NCBI GenBank assembly: GCA_013397935.1
Contig: VZRN01003159.1
Coordinates: 643,165-707,164 of the forward strand
From: Dasyornis broadbenti
Lineage: Eukaryota > Chordata > Aves > Passeriformes > Dasyornithidae
DNA: 64,000 nt
Direction of reading: 5' to 3'
Part shown: positions 12,440-24,579 of the stretch, piece after piece
Layout: every line of letters starts with the position of its first letter
Position numbering within the stretch: position 1 is the first letter of the stretch
The notes under the pieces: model-generated
Told to the model about the DNA's origin: nothing
Seen by the model: only the letters and a program-made list of their open reading frames with translations
Database searches by the model: none
Made by a program: the position numbers and the translations under genes

Positions 12440-13460
12440 TTACCTGGTCTCATGTTAAGGGTATGGGAATTTTGCAGAAAATGAGACCCCTTGATTTCCA
12501 GCTGGCCAGAGATCCAGTTGGCCTTCAGAGATCAGAGGGCCTGGGTATGGCTGGGCTTAATTTCAGATTATAACCAATTTCACATTCTAAGTCTGGTTCA
12601 AAAAAGAACTTGAAGCACAAATGGAGTTTACCAGTCCAACACTACAGGTCTGGTTGCACTCTAAAGCACTGTGCACAATCCAGATTCACAGTAACGAGCT
12701 TTATTGAAACAACAGAAGAGCACATTCAGGATTGTCACAGCCAGTGAGAAATGCACTGAATACAGAGTATTTGTATGTGTCACACCAGAAAGTATCATGA
12801 GACATATTGTAACAGTGATATGTACATATGAAAATAAATATTCTCCGGTGTGCTACAATGCAGTTGGAGGTGTAAAGCTCACCTAAGGGCATCCCTTCAG
12901 GACAGAAGGAAGGCAACAGACACAGTCTATCAATCGATGCCAAGCAGGCAGCAATATTTTTTCCCCTCCGGTGATGTTTTTCTCCTCCAGAGGATTTTTT
13001 CCCCTCCAGAGGTGTTTTACCCACTCCAACCTTTTCTGGCCTGGAGCCCACCTTTAGTGCTATTAATTTTGGCCCATGCCAAGAGGATGGAACAATCACG
13101 TTACAGGTGGGGTTTGGTGGCTTTGGTCATACATGTATTGCACAACACATGGTCCTCCTTCATTTGCATCCCAAAGGGTGCTTAAATTAATCTATTAATG
13201 GGGCTTAATGAGGGTCTCAGTTACTTTTGGTCAGGACTTATAGTTGACAGAGGAGGTAAGAATAAACACTATGGTCCTCCTTCACATACTCAGATTGCAG
13301 TAAAGGCTCTCTGACCTTCATCAGAGGGTTTTTCCTTATGTCCTTAATGAACCAGGGTTGTTTTATGCCTGGTGAAGGGAGTGTGACAATTGGCTGGTAC
13401 GGGGTGTGTTATTTTTCTGTGCTTCACTGAAAGGACATCGGGCCTCTCCACTCCAGACAT
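12440..13460 (-). mobile_element. LTR-like repeat block (minus strand), limits uncertain
   Basis: On the minus strand a CAATAAAG polyadenylation signal (plus-strand CTTTATTG, about 12699-12706) is followed by a U5-like stretch. It is preceded by a block with short tandem repeats that resembles a U3. Composition differs from the flanks. I do not recognise the exact family and cannot fix the termini or a target duplication. A 132-codon minus-strand frame (12701-13099) is explained by the in-frame tandem repeat and is not treated as a gene. Confidence 0.35.
12955..13040. repeat. About 21-bp degenerate tandem repeat, 3-4 copies
   Basis: Units built on TTTTCCCCTCCAGAGGTG recur near 12958, 12981, 13000 and, weakly, 13019. 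Because the period is a multiple of three, the minus strand translates into a Gly/Lys-rich repeat that looks protein-like but is probably an artefact. Confidence 0.75.
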
Positions 13461-16400
13461 CATTCTGTTGTTAAGCCTTGCTTGAGCCAGATGTAAGATA
13501 CGCAAATGGCCCAGCTCATGATTTCCTCAAGCAGCCTCATCAATTCTTCACCTCTCTTAGAGAAACACTGTACAATTCTGACCATTTACCACACCTGGGA
13601 ACAGATTTGATAACCACACCAGAAATCTATCAAGATAGTAACATTTTCATTTACTGCAGAACTCATGTTTAGATTTTGTATGTTCAACTTAATTAGTGCT
13701 AAAAGTGAAAGATTCGAAAACTTGCAAATAAATTCAATTATATTGAATTACCACCATCCTACCTTGAAACCTGTCAAGGTCCGCTTCTGGTGTGTAATTA
13801 CTTTAACGACCCAGAAAATAAATACCAGTTCAGCTGATATGATAAGCAACATATCAAATCTCTTGCTCCTTTATTCTAAAGGCACTGTGCTGTATTTAGC
13901 ATGGTACAATATTTTTTTTAGTACAATATTAGTATTAAGAGTTATAAATACAATGTCTCTTCCAAGTACTCCAGGAAAAGAATAAATAAGATCAAGAGGT
14001 AATACACTGTACTTTGCCTTGTATGACTGGCAGAGGCCCTCTCAGCTGCTCTCTCACACCTCCTCAACAAGACAGCAGGAGGAAATAAGATGGAAAAGTT
14101 CATTGCCTGAGATAAAGGCAGTTTAACCAGAAAAGCAAAAACTACCCATGGAAACACAGCAAAAAAAGAGGAATTATTCACTACTTCTCATTGCCAGGCA
14201 GATGTCTATCCACTGCCTTGGAAACTGGGCCTCAGCTTATGTAGGGTTGCTTTGAAAGACCAGCACCATAGTGACAAATGTCAGCCCCTGCTTCTCCTTT
14301 TCCCCAGATTTGTTGCTGAGTAGAACTTGGCACGACACAGGGTATCTCTTCCATCAATCGGGTACTGCTATGCCTTGCCAGTTCTTGCCTACCTGCAGCC
14401 TAGTGGCCTTTGGTGATAGTTGAAGGCTGTTGGAGAGAAACCTTGATGCTGTTCAACCACTGCTCAGCAGTAGCCAAAATACTGGTGTGTTTTCAATACT
14501 GTTTTAACCACAAATGCAAATCCTAGCACTGTAAGTGCTGTTCTGAGAAAATAGTTCCATCCCAGACAGACATCATACACACATACTCCTCCTTTTTCTT
14601 TTGTCCTATATTTTATGTGTCTACATAGACAAAGTTTGATTTGGAATGAAGTTTTTTTTATTCAGTGTATATAATTTTGTGTAGTATATTTGAGAAATTA
14701 TGTGTTTTAAATAGTGCATAATTACTGTTTACAGATGTGCAAACTCTGAAGTATTTTGGGGTTACTGAGAGATGTGTGACATCAAAGACAAGATGAAAGG
14801 CCCAGCTTTATCAAATAAGATACATTCAGAAGTACACACAACCAAGAGGTCTTGACTTCCCAGTCCCTTTTCCATCTTAAGGAACAATTTTTCTCAAAAA
14901 TTAAGACTGCTTACCATGTGATTTTATTCTGTATAGGATATGTTTATGTCAGTAGGATATTTATGTATCAGGATTGAGAAATTAACTGTGCAGTGAAATT
15001 TGAATTTATTTAAAGGACTGTCAGACAAAAATGATAAACAAATTATATACTTTCTAGTGTCAGACAATAAGATGTCCATGGAATACTAAAGGATTCTGTG
15101 AACATAATACTCTGTTAGTCAGGCCTAAAACTTGTCATTCTTTTCCTGCAGTAGTATGGCAGGCTTCATCTCCTATATTATTATTAATGTGTTCACCTTT
15201 CCATGAAAATGGAAACTCGCATCTGAAGATTAATTTGCAAAATTCAGCTATTTATATTGCACACTCTTTGTGCCACCTTCTGCTTTTCCTGTCCCAGTCA
15301 AACATGTTGGAAACAAAGGCTTGCTACTTTCCATTTTCACCATTTGAGAAATAAGGTATGAAATCAAGCACAAGCATAGCTGAGTACAGCTTAAGGTAGT
15401 AGACACTATGTCTTAATGCTTAAGTAGACACATGAATGTAAATTCCTGCTTGAATGGTCTCACATAGGGCCAAAAAGGCCTAGTGCCTCTATGGAAGAAA
15501 CAAGAGAGAAATCAAGATGTAATTTACTTAGATTGCAGCAGATAAGGTATTATCTGGGGAGTAATAAAAACTTGGATGTAGGTAAGCACAGAAATCACTT
15601 GATTAAGTAGGTGGTGAAATCACATAAACACTGAAGAAAGTTGCAAAAGAAAAGTGCCAAGAACAAGCTAGGTACAGCATGATGGGTTTTCCTAGATAAA
15701 TTTTCTACAATTCATTAAAAAGCATTTGGAAAAATAGGGGAAAACTTTAGTGTTGTAACACAACAAAAAAGTGATGCAAGTGATTTAAACTGCTAATGAA
15801 GTGTTACTGCAGTGTATTTTAGACCATTCTGAAATGGCATGAATGTAGTAGTAAAGGGTAGCTCCAGGGAGATCAGGCTGGTCTCCACTCCAGGTGGTTG
15901 TCAAGAAAATTTCCACTGTTAGTCACTGAAGAGAACTTTTGTGAGCGTCCCCATCACTGAAATTTTCAGAGCGGGCTTTATTTGTCTAACTCTTCAACTG
16001 CTTACCATGATTTACTGAAAAATATCTACAGGTATTATGGCTTGACAGCAAAAGTATTGATGAACTTCATGGTGAAGCTTTTCCAGCAAGTTTTACTTTA
16101 CGTATCTGAAACAACTGGCTTTATTAGGAATGGATACAACTGAGGTCCCAAACGCCAGGAAAACCAGATTATATATCTATGCTAGAAAGACAGGTAGCTG
16201 TTTAAAAAAAGGGAGAGCCTAGCATAAAAATAAGAATCCTTGTAAGGTTTTGCACAAACATCAGAAAACAGAAGAAAAGAACCCCAATATACAACTTCTG
16301 TTAAAAGTTGAGAGAGAAGCGACATTTGCCACTTGAAGCCAGATTTGTTGTGAAAGAACATACAGCATAAGGATCAAACTATCAATCCTTCATTCAAATA

Positions 16401-19400
16401 TTATTCTAGTCTTAGTATAAAGTCATTAAATCTGGAAATCCATCAGAGACACAAGGAGATGCAGATTCATATATGCATATGCTAATCTGAATTACCTGCT
16501 CCTTGATCTAATGACATCTTTCCCTTTTAAAAATACTTAGAGCCTTAAAATATTCCTATTTGTTTCACAGGTCCTACTACTGTTCTGCCTTTTATGTGGT
16601 ATATACATGCTGTTGAGCAGAATAACTCTATCAATGCTTTCGTGATAACTGTTCTTTATCTCTAGCTACAGCCTTGCCCATTCTTTTAAATGAGAAGAGT
16701 TTGAGTGTACCTTGTCACTAACTCGGAAGTGATCAAAGCATGTCTTGAGATTGTGGAGAAATTGAGAAGATCTAACAAGAAGAAGCATCCTCATAAATGA
16801 AAGTAAGGCACAGGATTTAGGTGGAAAATGCTGAGGACATTTTGCATGAAATATGCTGAAAGTAATAGACACACATTGTTGTGAGAAATCAAAAGAGGTT
16901 TCAGATGCTTTTGAATATCAATCAGAGGAGCACAAAGGACTGCAGCTCACGTCTTCTATTTTAAATCTGGCAAAATACTATTCAGATTTTTTTTTTCTAT
17001 AAACATGTACTTACAGCTGCATGCAAATTCAAATACAAGCTTTTATAAAGATATATAGCATGAAAACAACACAGGAAAAAAAGATGCAATGTAATACTAT
17101 TAAAATGAAAAAAGTAGTAAACCAGATTTACTGAGTAAAGTCCTGGCTCCGTGTCAGACTTGGGAGTTTTGCCAAAAATTTTAACAGGTTAAGGATTTCA
17201 CTATTTGCATTCTGTGATACAAGAAAAAGGGAAATAAGATTAAATATAAAGAAAAAAGGGAAAGAAAATTCATACACATATTCAGCTCACATATAAATTC
17301 ATATAACTATGCATTCAGTGTATAGTGACAACTATTATTGTTTATCAACATGATTTAAAATTTTTAATGAAGCTTTAGATTTATATCAGTTTTATCCTAT
17401 TTTATACCTGTATTTAAGGGGGAAAACTAATGCAAACTCAGGTTGCTGGATTTCTGTAGCTACAGTTTGTTTCAAGTGTGGTGTGACAGTCTGGAGATTA
17501 AACAAGGATTAATATTGAAAAGAAATGTAGCAGGAATTCTGATAATCCAGATACCAGTTTATTCAAGAATGCCATTGGTAAGGAATACCTGTGCATGTGT
17601 GAATAGAAGTATCATACTGAGTAATTTTTTTCTGAGTGGATGGCTATTTGTGCTTGAGTATGGTTCTATCAAGCCCTGGAAAGTTATTCATTTAAATAAT
17701 CTGCCCATTATAAGACATTTTTTCAATGTGAATAGAGTGTCTTGGTCCCTGTACATGACTCAAAAGATACTAGTTTACTAGCTGCAGGATGATGACAGCA
17801 TGAGCAGAATACACAAATTTTCTTCCTAGATACACTGTTCCTTATCCAAGAGTTTACTTTTTTTAATCCGCTATTGTTTTGACAGTATGCCATTATCCTT
17901 CAACATAAAGACTTCAGAGAAAGATTGATTTATTTGTATTCACGATGATTCAGTGGTCCTTAAAAAATGTTGTTTAGTCTTTGGCTAAGAAAATAATTTA
18001 GCTTCCTGGAACAACTCCAGTTTCCTTCAACACCAAAAGTTCCTAATGAGCTAGGAAGTATTAGGAAGAAAAGGAGACCACACCCATGGTCTTGTCAGGA
18101 TGGGAGACTAAAAAGATGGAAGCCATGGTATCCATACGTGAGGCCCATAAAACAGGAAAGGAAGGTGTCAGCTCCAGTTTGGCCAACTCTCTGAGCAGTA
18201 TGGTGGGAATACAGACTCCCAGGTAGAAATACTAGAGTAAGAATATGTTGTTGCAAGTGACTTCCTTGCTTTCTCCTTATTAGAAACATGTGAGCCTAAT
18301 ACAGTGTGCTTTCCCCTCAGCAGAGCTAGACAGCATTCTCCTATCACAGCTTGCCTTTGTTCAGACCTTCTACCAATCATTTCAAGTGCTGAACTAGTAA
18401 TGGTGGCAACTTAATATTCACCACTAGTTTAAATATGATTTCCACTCTTTCCTTTCCAAGAGCATACCATAGTTCTCATCCCTGAGTAGGCCTTCCAGAG
18501 CTTTACAAAGACAATTTCTGTTTACTTACAATATTGGGAGCAGTCAAAATAGATTACTGGTGAGAGGCACATTAAGCTGAAGACTCCTCTGCTCTTACTC
18601 TTGCTCCCTCCTGAATGTGTTGTGCAGAGCCACCTGAGATCAGCAGACTACCTTCATTCTCGCTGGCATATACAGAACCACCTGGCTGCTTGCCTGGTGT
18701 GACTTGATCCACATCACTGCTTGCCTGGTGACTTGGTTGCTCTGTGATATTTTACTTTTAAATCAATTCTCCCAGCTGGAGGACAACCACCTTACTTCTT
18801 CCAGGAGAGGATCATCAGGATTAATGATTCTTCGTTGTTAGGCTGGATATTTACTCCCCTGAACACAAGCACAACCTGGAAACAAACAAAAAAAGACTTG
18901 AGAAAAAAAAAAGACTAGGAAAAAATAAAAAGGAAGCCTTGAGTTTCCCAAGTGGAGCATACATCAATGAATAGCATACATAGACAGCACAGCCGAGATC
19001 TCTTACAAAATTGAATATTTTTTTAAAAAAGTTATCATATTCTAGAAATTGTTACATTAAATGTGTGCAATAAGTCATTAATATGTAAGGAATTGTCCGA
19101 ACTCAGGAGAAGTCTGTCTAAATGTTTCTTTTATCTTCTGGTTACATTTATATGGTCTTAGTATTAGTAGCAGTTTGTTAGCTGGAAAATTATTTCATAT
19201 GTTCCATGTTTTAGTTACATGGAAAAACCTAAAGAGAAGTAAAAATTGCATATTAAAGAAGCCTGATCCTTAACTCAGAAAGTTTATTATTGTTTTGAAT
19301 AAATACATAAATGTATTCATTTTTAATTTCCAATTTACATATTTTTCTCTTCTCTTTCTTTTATAAAATGTCTGTGATTTTTACGAGTTAAGGAACAGCA

Positions 19401-21113
19401 GCGCTTGGAAAGCAGCCCAGAGATCACTTTGCACTATCAAAAAATTACATGATTTTTTTGAGGTATGAGATTATCACATTGATAAAGCTCAAATACTGGA
19501 ATAGGGTGCTGGAGAAAGGCTGAATAGAAATGAGAGGGACGGATAAAGTTGTACAAGTAATTTACTGTTCTGATTTGCTGGGTACAGAAACACTTGGAGG
19601 AGAATCCTGTAAGGAAAAGCGAGTGTGTAGTGTCAGTAATCAACACACCTCTGTGAAAGAGCCCCTTTACACATAGCAGCAGTAAAGGCTGTGTCTCATT
19701 TCAGCAACAGTAGGAAAAATTGCAAACTTGAAAGGTAAAGTTACAAGTGGATATAATGGAACAGGCACCCAACAGACTTGAGGAGCACATCTAATTGAAA
19801 AGTGGTCTCATTAGACAAAGGCAAAGTGACTTCCACACAACAGTTATTTCCCCATTTCCTACATGTCTTCAGGGTGCAAATTTAATGACTCTTCAAAATG
19901 AGTCATGCAAATATGAGGAAATACAGAGTCACTTTAGCAAGAGCATGGCAGTACCATTCAGCAACAACTGCCTTTGCAGAAATGCTGCAGTCCTATGAAC
20001 AAAAGAAACTTCTGAGAGGAGGAAGAGTGTGAACTCATGGGGATGCTACTGACTCTCTCAGCTGCAGCTGTGACACTTTTGTCTTGGAGATGCAATGAGA
20101 TACAGTGGCTGTCAGACAGTATCAGGAAGGTTCATGCAGGAACTGCTGTTTTAACAGGACGTATAATTAAATATTGGAACAAATACGAGACAACACATGT
20201 CGGAAGATATAACAGCTCATTTCAAAATTAGATGCAGGACTTGCTAAGTGAAACATAGTGGCTTGTTTTATTCAATGAGTCAGCCTAATTGCTGATTAAT
20301 TAATTAATTCTGATGTTTTAAGTGAATGTACTGATGCTCTTTGTTACATTAAAAACCCCCAACAAAAAAAAAAAAAAGCAGGAAACAAAACACAGCAACA
20401 GTGGAGTATGCAGAAAAATGTTTGCTAAAAATATGTAAATCAAGGATTTACATATTTTCTGTGTGCACTCTTCCTCTCTGGCACACATCTGTAAGCCTCA
20501 GAAAGAGAACAGTGAACTAAGTGGAGACCACCAGGGAAGCTGAGATTCCAGAGATAGTGCATAATTCCTGTACACCCCAGTGGTAGGTTTGTTTAGTTGG
20601 TTTGTTTTGTGGTTGGTTGGTTCATGGGCAATACTGAGCCTTGCATCTTGACCATGGCTCAGATGGCTTTCTGTCACTGTGACCCAAGGAAGAGGTTTTC
20701 ATGGACAAGACACTGACCTCTCTAGTTTGGACATGGTCCCACAACAAATGCATTTAGATTAGATGAAATATGAAAATCTTGGCACTAAACATAAAATTTT
20801 ATTCCAACAGAGTCTTGAAAATTGGGCTTTTGATGGAAACAGGGTTACAGTGAAATTATTACCATGAGTCCATAAATATCAGTTTGGGGTTTTCAAATTA
20901 CATAGCTCTGCTTTGTACTAAATCCCTGTCCCAAACCAACATTTCTTGAGAAAGTGTGATCAAGTAGGGAGATCTGGAAGATTTTTATTTTAAGATGGGA
21001 ATGTCCGAGAAAAGGAAAATTAAAGACTTTGGGAGAGAATGTTTTGTTTCATGATCATTTTCTGCAGGGCTGCTGTGTTCCACTGAGGGAAACTGTGAAG
21101 AGTTCATTTAGAA
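13461..21113. other. Long AT-rich non-coding stretch
   Basis: No gene, RNA gene or transposon family was identified. Near 18690-18740 the words CTGCTTGCCTGGTG and a following ACTTG occur twice, 37 bases apart, a small local duplication. The longest frames (112 codons at 17443-17781; 70 codons at 18168-18380 on the minus strand) show no domain. Confidence 0.42.
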
Positions 21114-22115
21114 TGGTCAGGAACAAAGTGAAGTCAAGCGAGACAGACTTGATATCTGAGAAACGTTTATTGATAACGAGAAACAAAAGAAAGAAGTAAT
21201 GGCCCCACTGAAGGGCGCTGGAAAAGACAGAAAATAAGGAGAGAAAATGGAAAAAGAATGGGGGGAAAGCGAGAGAGGAGAAGCAGGTGTTACCACCAGC
21301 AGGACCAGGGGGCTGCTGTCGAGATGCCAGCAGCAGAGGTGGTGCGCACGCGGTGTTTGTGGGGAGCCCGCGCAGTTGTCAGAGAGGCACAGCTCCTCAG
21401 GCGTGGCTCTACAGGCGCGGCTCCCGTGACGACGGACACGGCCAGGCATGTGGTGAGTGACGATCGGGCAGGAGGTGACCCTGGAGAGTGTCATGATGGG
21501 GAGCGGCGGCAGAGTCAGGACGGAGGAAGGGTTGGATGCAGATCGTCAGCCAGGGACACAGGGAGGCAGGACACGCAGCGGCTGGGGCAGGTGAAGGAGT
21601 ACGGCGAGCCAAGGAGTAAGCCAGTGAGTGGGCCCCCACTCAAAAAGCCTCAAAAGAAAACAGCACAGTCTTCAAAGCGCCCCCCAAGCGAGACCTCCTC
21701 ACAAGCCAGCCGAGAGTTTGTGTCGCAGTTCCTTTTTATATGCCCTGGCCCCTCCCAAGGCCTGCCTCCCGGCAGGAGTCCATTGGCCCAGTTCAACTTT
21801 CTCTGCAATCCATTGGTGGAGACCTTTCGCCATGAGACTGGAGAATGTCTCCGGAGGGTACAGTGTCTCCTGCTGACAGCCTGTCCCGTGTGAGGTGTTG
21901 TCAGGCAAAGTCCCCCAGAGACAAGGCTTTCTCCCATTTTCTGGTTGCTTCCGTTCAGCAAGTGACATATATGCAACCCTTCCCCCACCATGCCTTTGAC
22001 AACCAGTATTGAGACAAAACAGAACTCAAATGGCTCCTCACAAGGGGGACGGGGACAGATGACAGGCCAACTTAATCCCACTTAATTCCTGAGAATTCTT
22101 CCCTGATTAGTCACA
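21114..22115 (-). mobile_element. Long CpG-rich LTR (minus strand), about 1 kb
   Basis: Read on the minus strand: it starts TGTGACTAATCAGG at 22115, has a TATA box (ATATAAAAAGG, around 21742-21732), then a CpG-rich stretch. An AATAAACG polyadenylation signal follows near 21167, and it ends TTCCTGACCA at 21114. The layout is U3-R-U5 with an unusually long distance (about 570 bases) between TATA and polyadenylation signal. Several overlapping frames of 80-211 codons on both strands (for example 21258-21893 plus, 21650-22081 minus) arise from the low stop frequency of GC-rich sequence, and none has a domain. No target duplication is visible, so the edges are provisional. Confidence 0.6.
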
Positions 22116-23842
22116 CTCCAAGCCAGGGAAGGGTCTCCTGCTATTTCTGTGAAACAAATGGATATCATGACTGTGATCTGAAAAGTGATAGCAGTGTATG
22201 CACCTGTGCAAATTCACACACATTCCTTCTCTTCTAATTACTGGATGAAATGTGACTGTAAGGATCAGTGTGTACAGTAGTAAAAAGAACTAAATACAGC
22301 TGACAACTACTGATACATAAGTAATATATGAGTATTATAGCAGTTTGTCATACAGTTCAAGGATTAAAGAGTTTCAAAACTATACATGACAAATAAAATA
22401 TCAGACTAAGTTCACAGAATTAAAGCAATCAAACATCTTCAGCTAGTACCAGATCCTGCACCACCATAGCCAGTGGGAGATTTATCAGGCCCATCATTGT
22501 CATCAGTCTGGGACTGTAGACCTAAAGCAAGGGCAAACCTGTAGTAACTAACTTTATCAAAAGTTTTTCCAAATACATTGCAGTATACTAGGTGGCAGAA
22601 TTTGGAAACTGCTACATGCCTAAAGTTTTAAGATGACTAAATATTTGCCTTGAAGTTTTGAGAGAAAATACATAGAATATGATCCATTTCAAAGCAGGTC
22701 AGGGTAATAGAAGAAGTAGAAAATGGTACTTGCTTAGAAAATGAAAATATACAGTAATCCTAACCACTCTGATCCATTCTGATTGAAGTGGCTGGTCCGA
22801 TATTCAAGTCTTCACTAGTCTTGGGGAAAATTGTATCAGAGACTGAAGACACAGTAAGGTATCTTTGACATAAAACTATTTATTTGCAAATACTGACTAA
22901 AATATCTTTCCCTGAATATGAGAAATTGTTCTTCCAAAGCTTATTAAACTTACTGACTGATCTGATCAGTCTGTAAGATTTTTTTTCTCAAGGTTATGTT
23001 TCATCTGATTCTATGACCAGTGAAACTTGGTATCTACATATTTCTAGTTCTGAAACAGATTTGGGTTTTTTGGGATGGGAGACTTACTCCAGTTGAGACT
23101 TCTTTCTTAAACTTATGGTTTAAGTTTCAGCTTAAACCATAACTTTACACAAATACAAAGATGCAAATGCAGATATTGTTTGGTGGGTTTTTTTACTTTG
23201 CAGTCTTTTTGCTCAAATTAAAAAAGTGGCAAATCAACTTCCAACTTCCCCAGAAACTTCCCCTTCCCACTCCCCCGTTTATTTCTCTTATTTTTTTTCC
23301 ACATCCTGACATTCTGAGTGATTTGTGGGTCTACACAGTTCACAGGAGTCTGAGAAAAGTACAAAAGACAGGACAAGGTAAAGAGGAGCATTTAGCAAAG
23401 AACGGTGGCATAGTGAGGAGCAGTGGCATGGCTTGGAGGATCAACTTGAAATCAGAACAGTTGAGCCTATTTGACTAGACATAGGCAGAAGGATTACTCT
23501 AACAATCAATAACTTTATAAAAATCACTTCCTAGAATTGTGCTTTGAGAGGTTCTCAACAATTTTGGAAGATTTCAGTTGTTAAAGTATTTAAAGTGTTT
23601 AAAATGTAGTTGTTTCAAGCAATATTTGTAGCAAAAGGAATATATTGAAAGATTCTATCAGTGTTAGGGACAAAAGATTGGAGTTTATTTCACTGACTTA
23701 ACAGCGAAGGTGGTAAATTCCTTCTAGGGGACAGGCATGCCATCCAAATTTGAATCTTGTGGTTTCATCTGTAGAAACCTTTGCTCTATCTCTCCCTTTT
23801 CCATGCTATACTTTGCTTTTGTTTTGTTCTCCCCTTTTTTTC
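22116..23842. other. AT-rich sequence, nothing recognised except one hairpin
   Basis: No gene or known repeat is recognised. A 105-codon frame at 23161-23478 has a hydrophobic start but no domain and probably occurs by chance. A perfect 12-bp hairpin lies at 23113-23142. Confidence 0.42.
23113..23142. repeat. Perfect 12-bp hairpin
   Basis: TTATGGTTTAAG (23113-23124), a 6-base loop TTTCAG, then CTTAAACCATAA (23131-23142). The arms are perfectly complementary. There is no T-run after the stem and no known RNA family. Confidence 0.85.
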
Positions 23843-24487
23843 TGTCTTAGGTTATGTGGAAGGTGTAACCAAAAATATGTATTCTATTACCATCTTCATA
23901 AGCTGTTAAAAATAGGTGAGGCAGTGGTCTTTATCTTCGGGCGTAACTCAGCCCTGATAACACCATCTGGGGGGCTGTCTCTGCTAATGGGCACTTGAGG
24001 TCTTTGGGAATGACTCATAAGATTACATCATCCCACTGTGAGATGCCCTGCCTAGAGAAGAGGAACTGAATATTCCTACCTGCATATAAGATGAGACACT
24101 GGAACACTGGACTACAACTTCCACTGGATTCCCAGAGCAGAGCTCAAGAGTCACTACTGAACCTCCAGAGACCTTTCTGCACCATTTCAACCAGACCACA
24201 TCCATCACTCCAACAGGACTGCAGCCACCTTTTAACTGGACTGCTACCACCACCCTAGCAAACAAGGTGGCAGGTTGTATTCTGACTTGGTCAGTTTAAA
24301 CTGTTGTTTCTGCATTATTGCCTTGTTATAAATGCTAGTAAAGATCTGTTATTCCTTTACCCATATCTTTGGCCTGAAAGTCCCTTGATTTCGAAGTTAT
24401 AATAATTCAGAGGGAAGGGGGCTCATAGTCTCCATTCTAAGGGTTGTTCCTGCCTTCCTTGGCAGACATGTCTTTCAAACCAAGACA
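23843..24487 (+). mobile_element. Solo LTR, ERVL-like family, 645 bp
   Basis: Termini are inverted: TGTCTTAGGTT at 23843 and AACCAAGACA ending at 24487. A TATA-like CATATAAG lies near 24084. The family is confirmed within the window: a diverged antisense copy lies in the retroviral pol at about 45870-46366, and the two align from the TGTCTTAGGTTA start through blocks such as GTGTAACCAAAAA, CAGCCCTGATAA, GACTCATAA-ATTACATCATCC and GGTGGCAGGTTG. An internal GCAGACA at 24468 is an alternative 3' end. No flanking target duplication is evident. The ERVL assignment rests on memory of avian LTRs. Confidence 0.82.
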
Positions 24488-24548
24488 TGTTCTCCATATG
24501 TTGTTTTCTCTTTGTGCTTTTATTTTAACCAAAATGTTTGATCCATGG

Positions 24549-24579
24549 AAAAAAAAAAAAAAAAAAAGAGAGAGAGAGA
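24549..24579. repeat. Poly-A and (GA)n simple repeat
   Basis: About 19 A residues are followed by six GA units. Confidence 0.92.

Noticed and set aside
12701..13099. 132-codon minus-strand frame with Gly/Lys repeats
   Set aside because: The repeat comes from a 21-bp DNA tandem repeat in an LTR-like block, and the frame includes the polyadenylation-signal region.
21258..21893. 211-codon open frame and overlapping minus-strand frames
   Set aside because: They lie within a CpG-rich LTR where stops are rare on both strands; no domain was seen.
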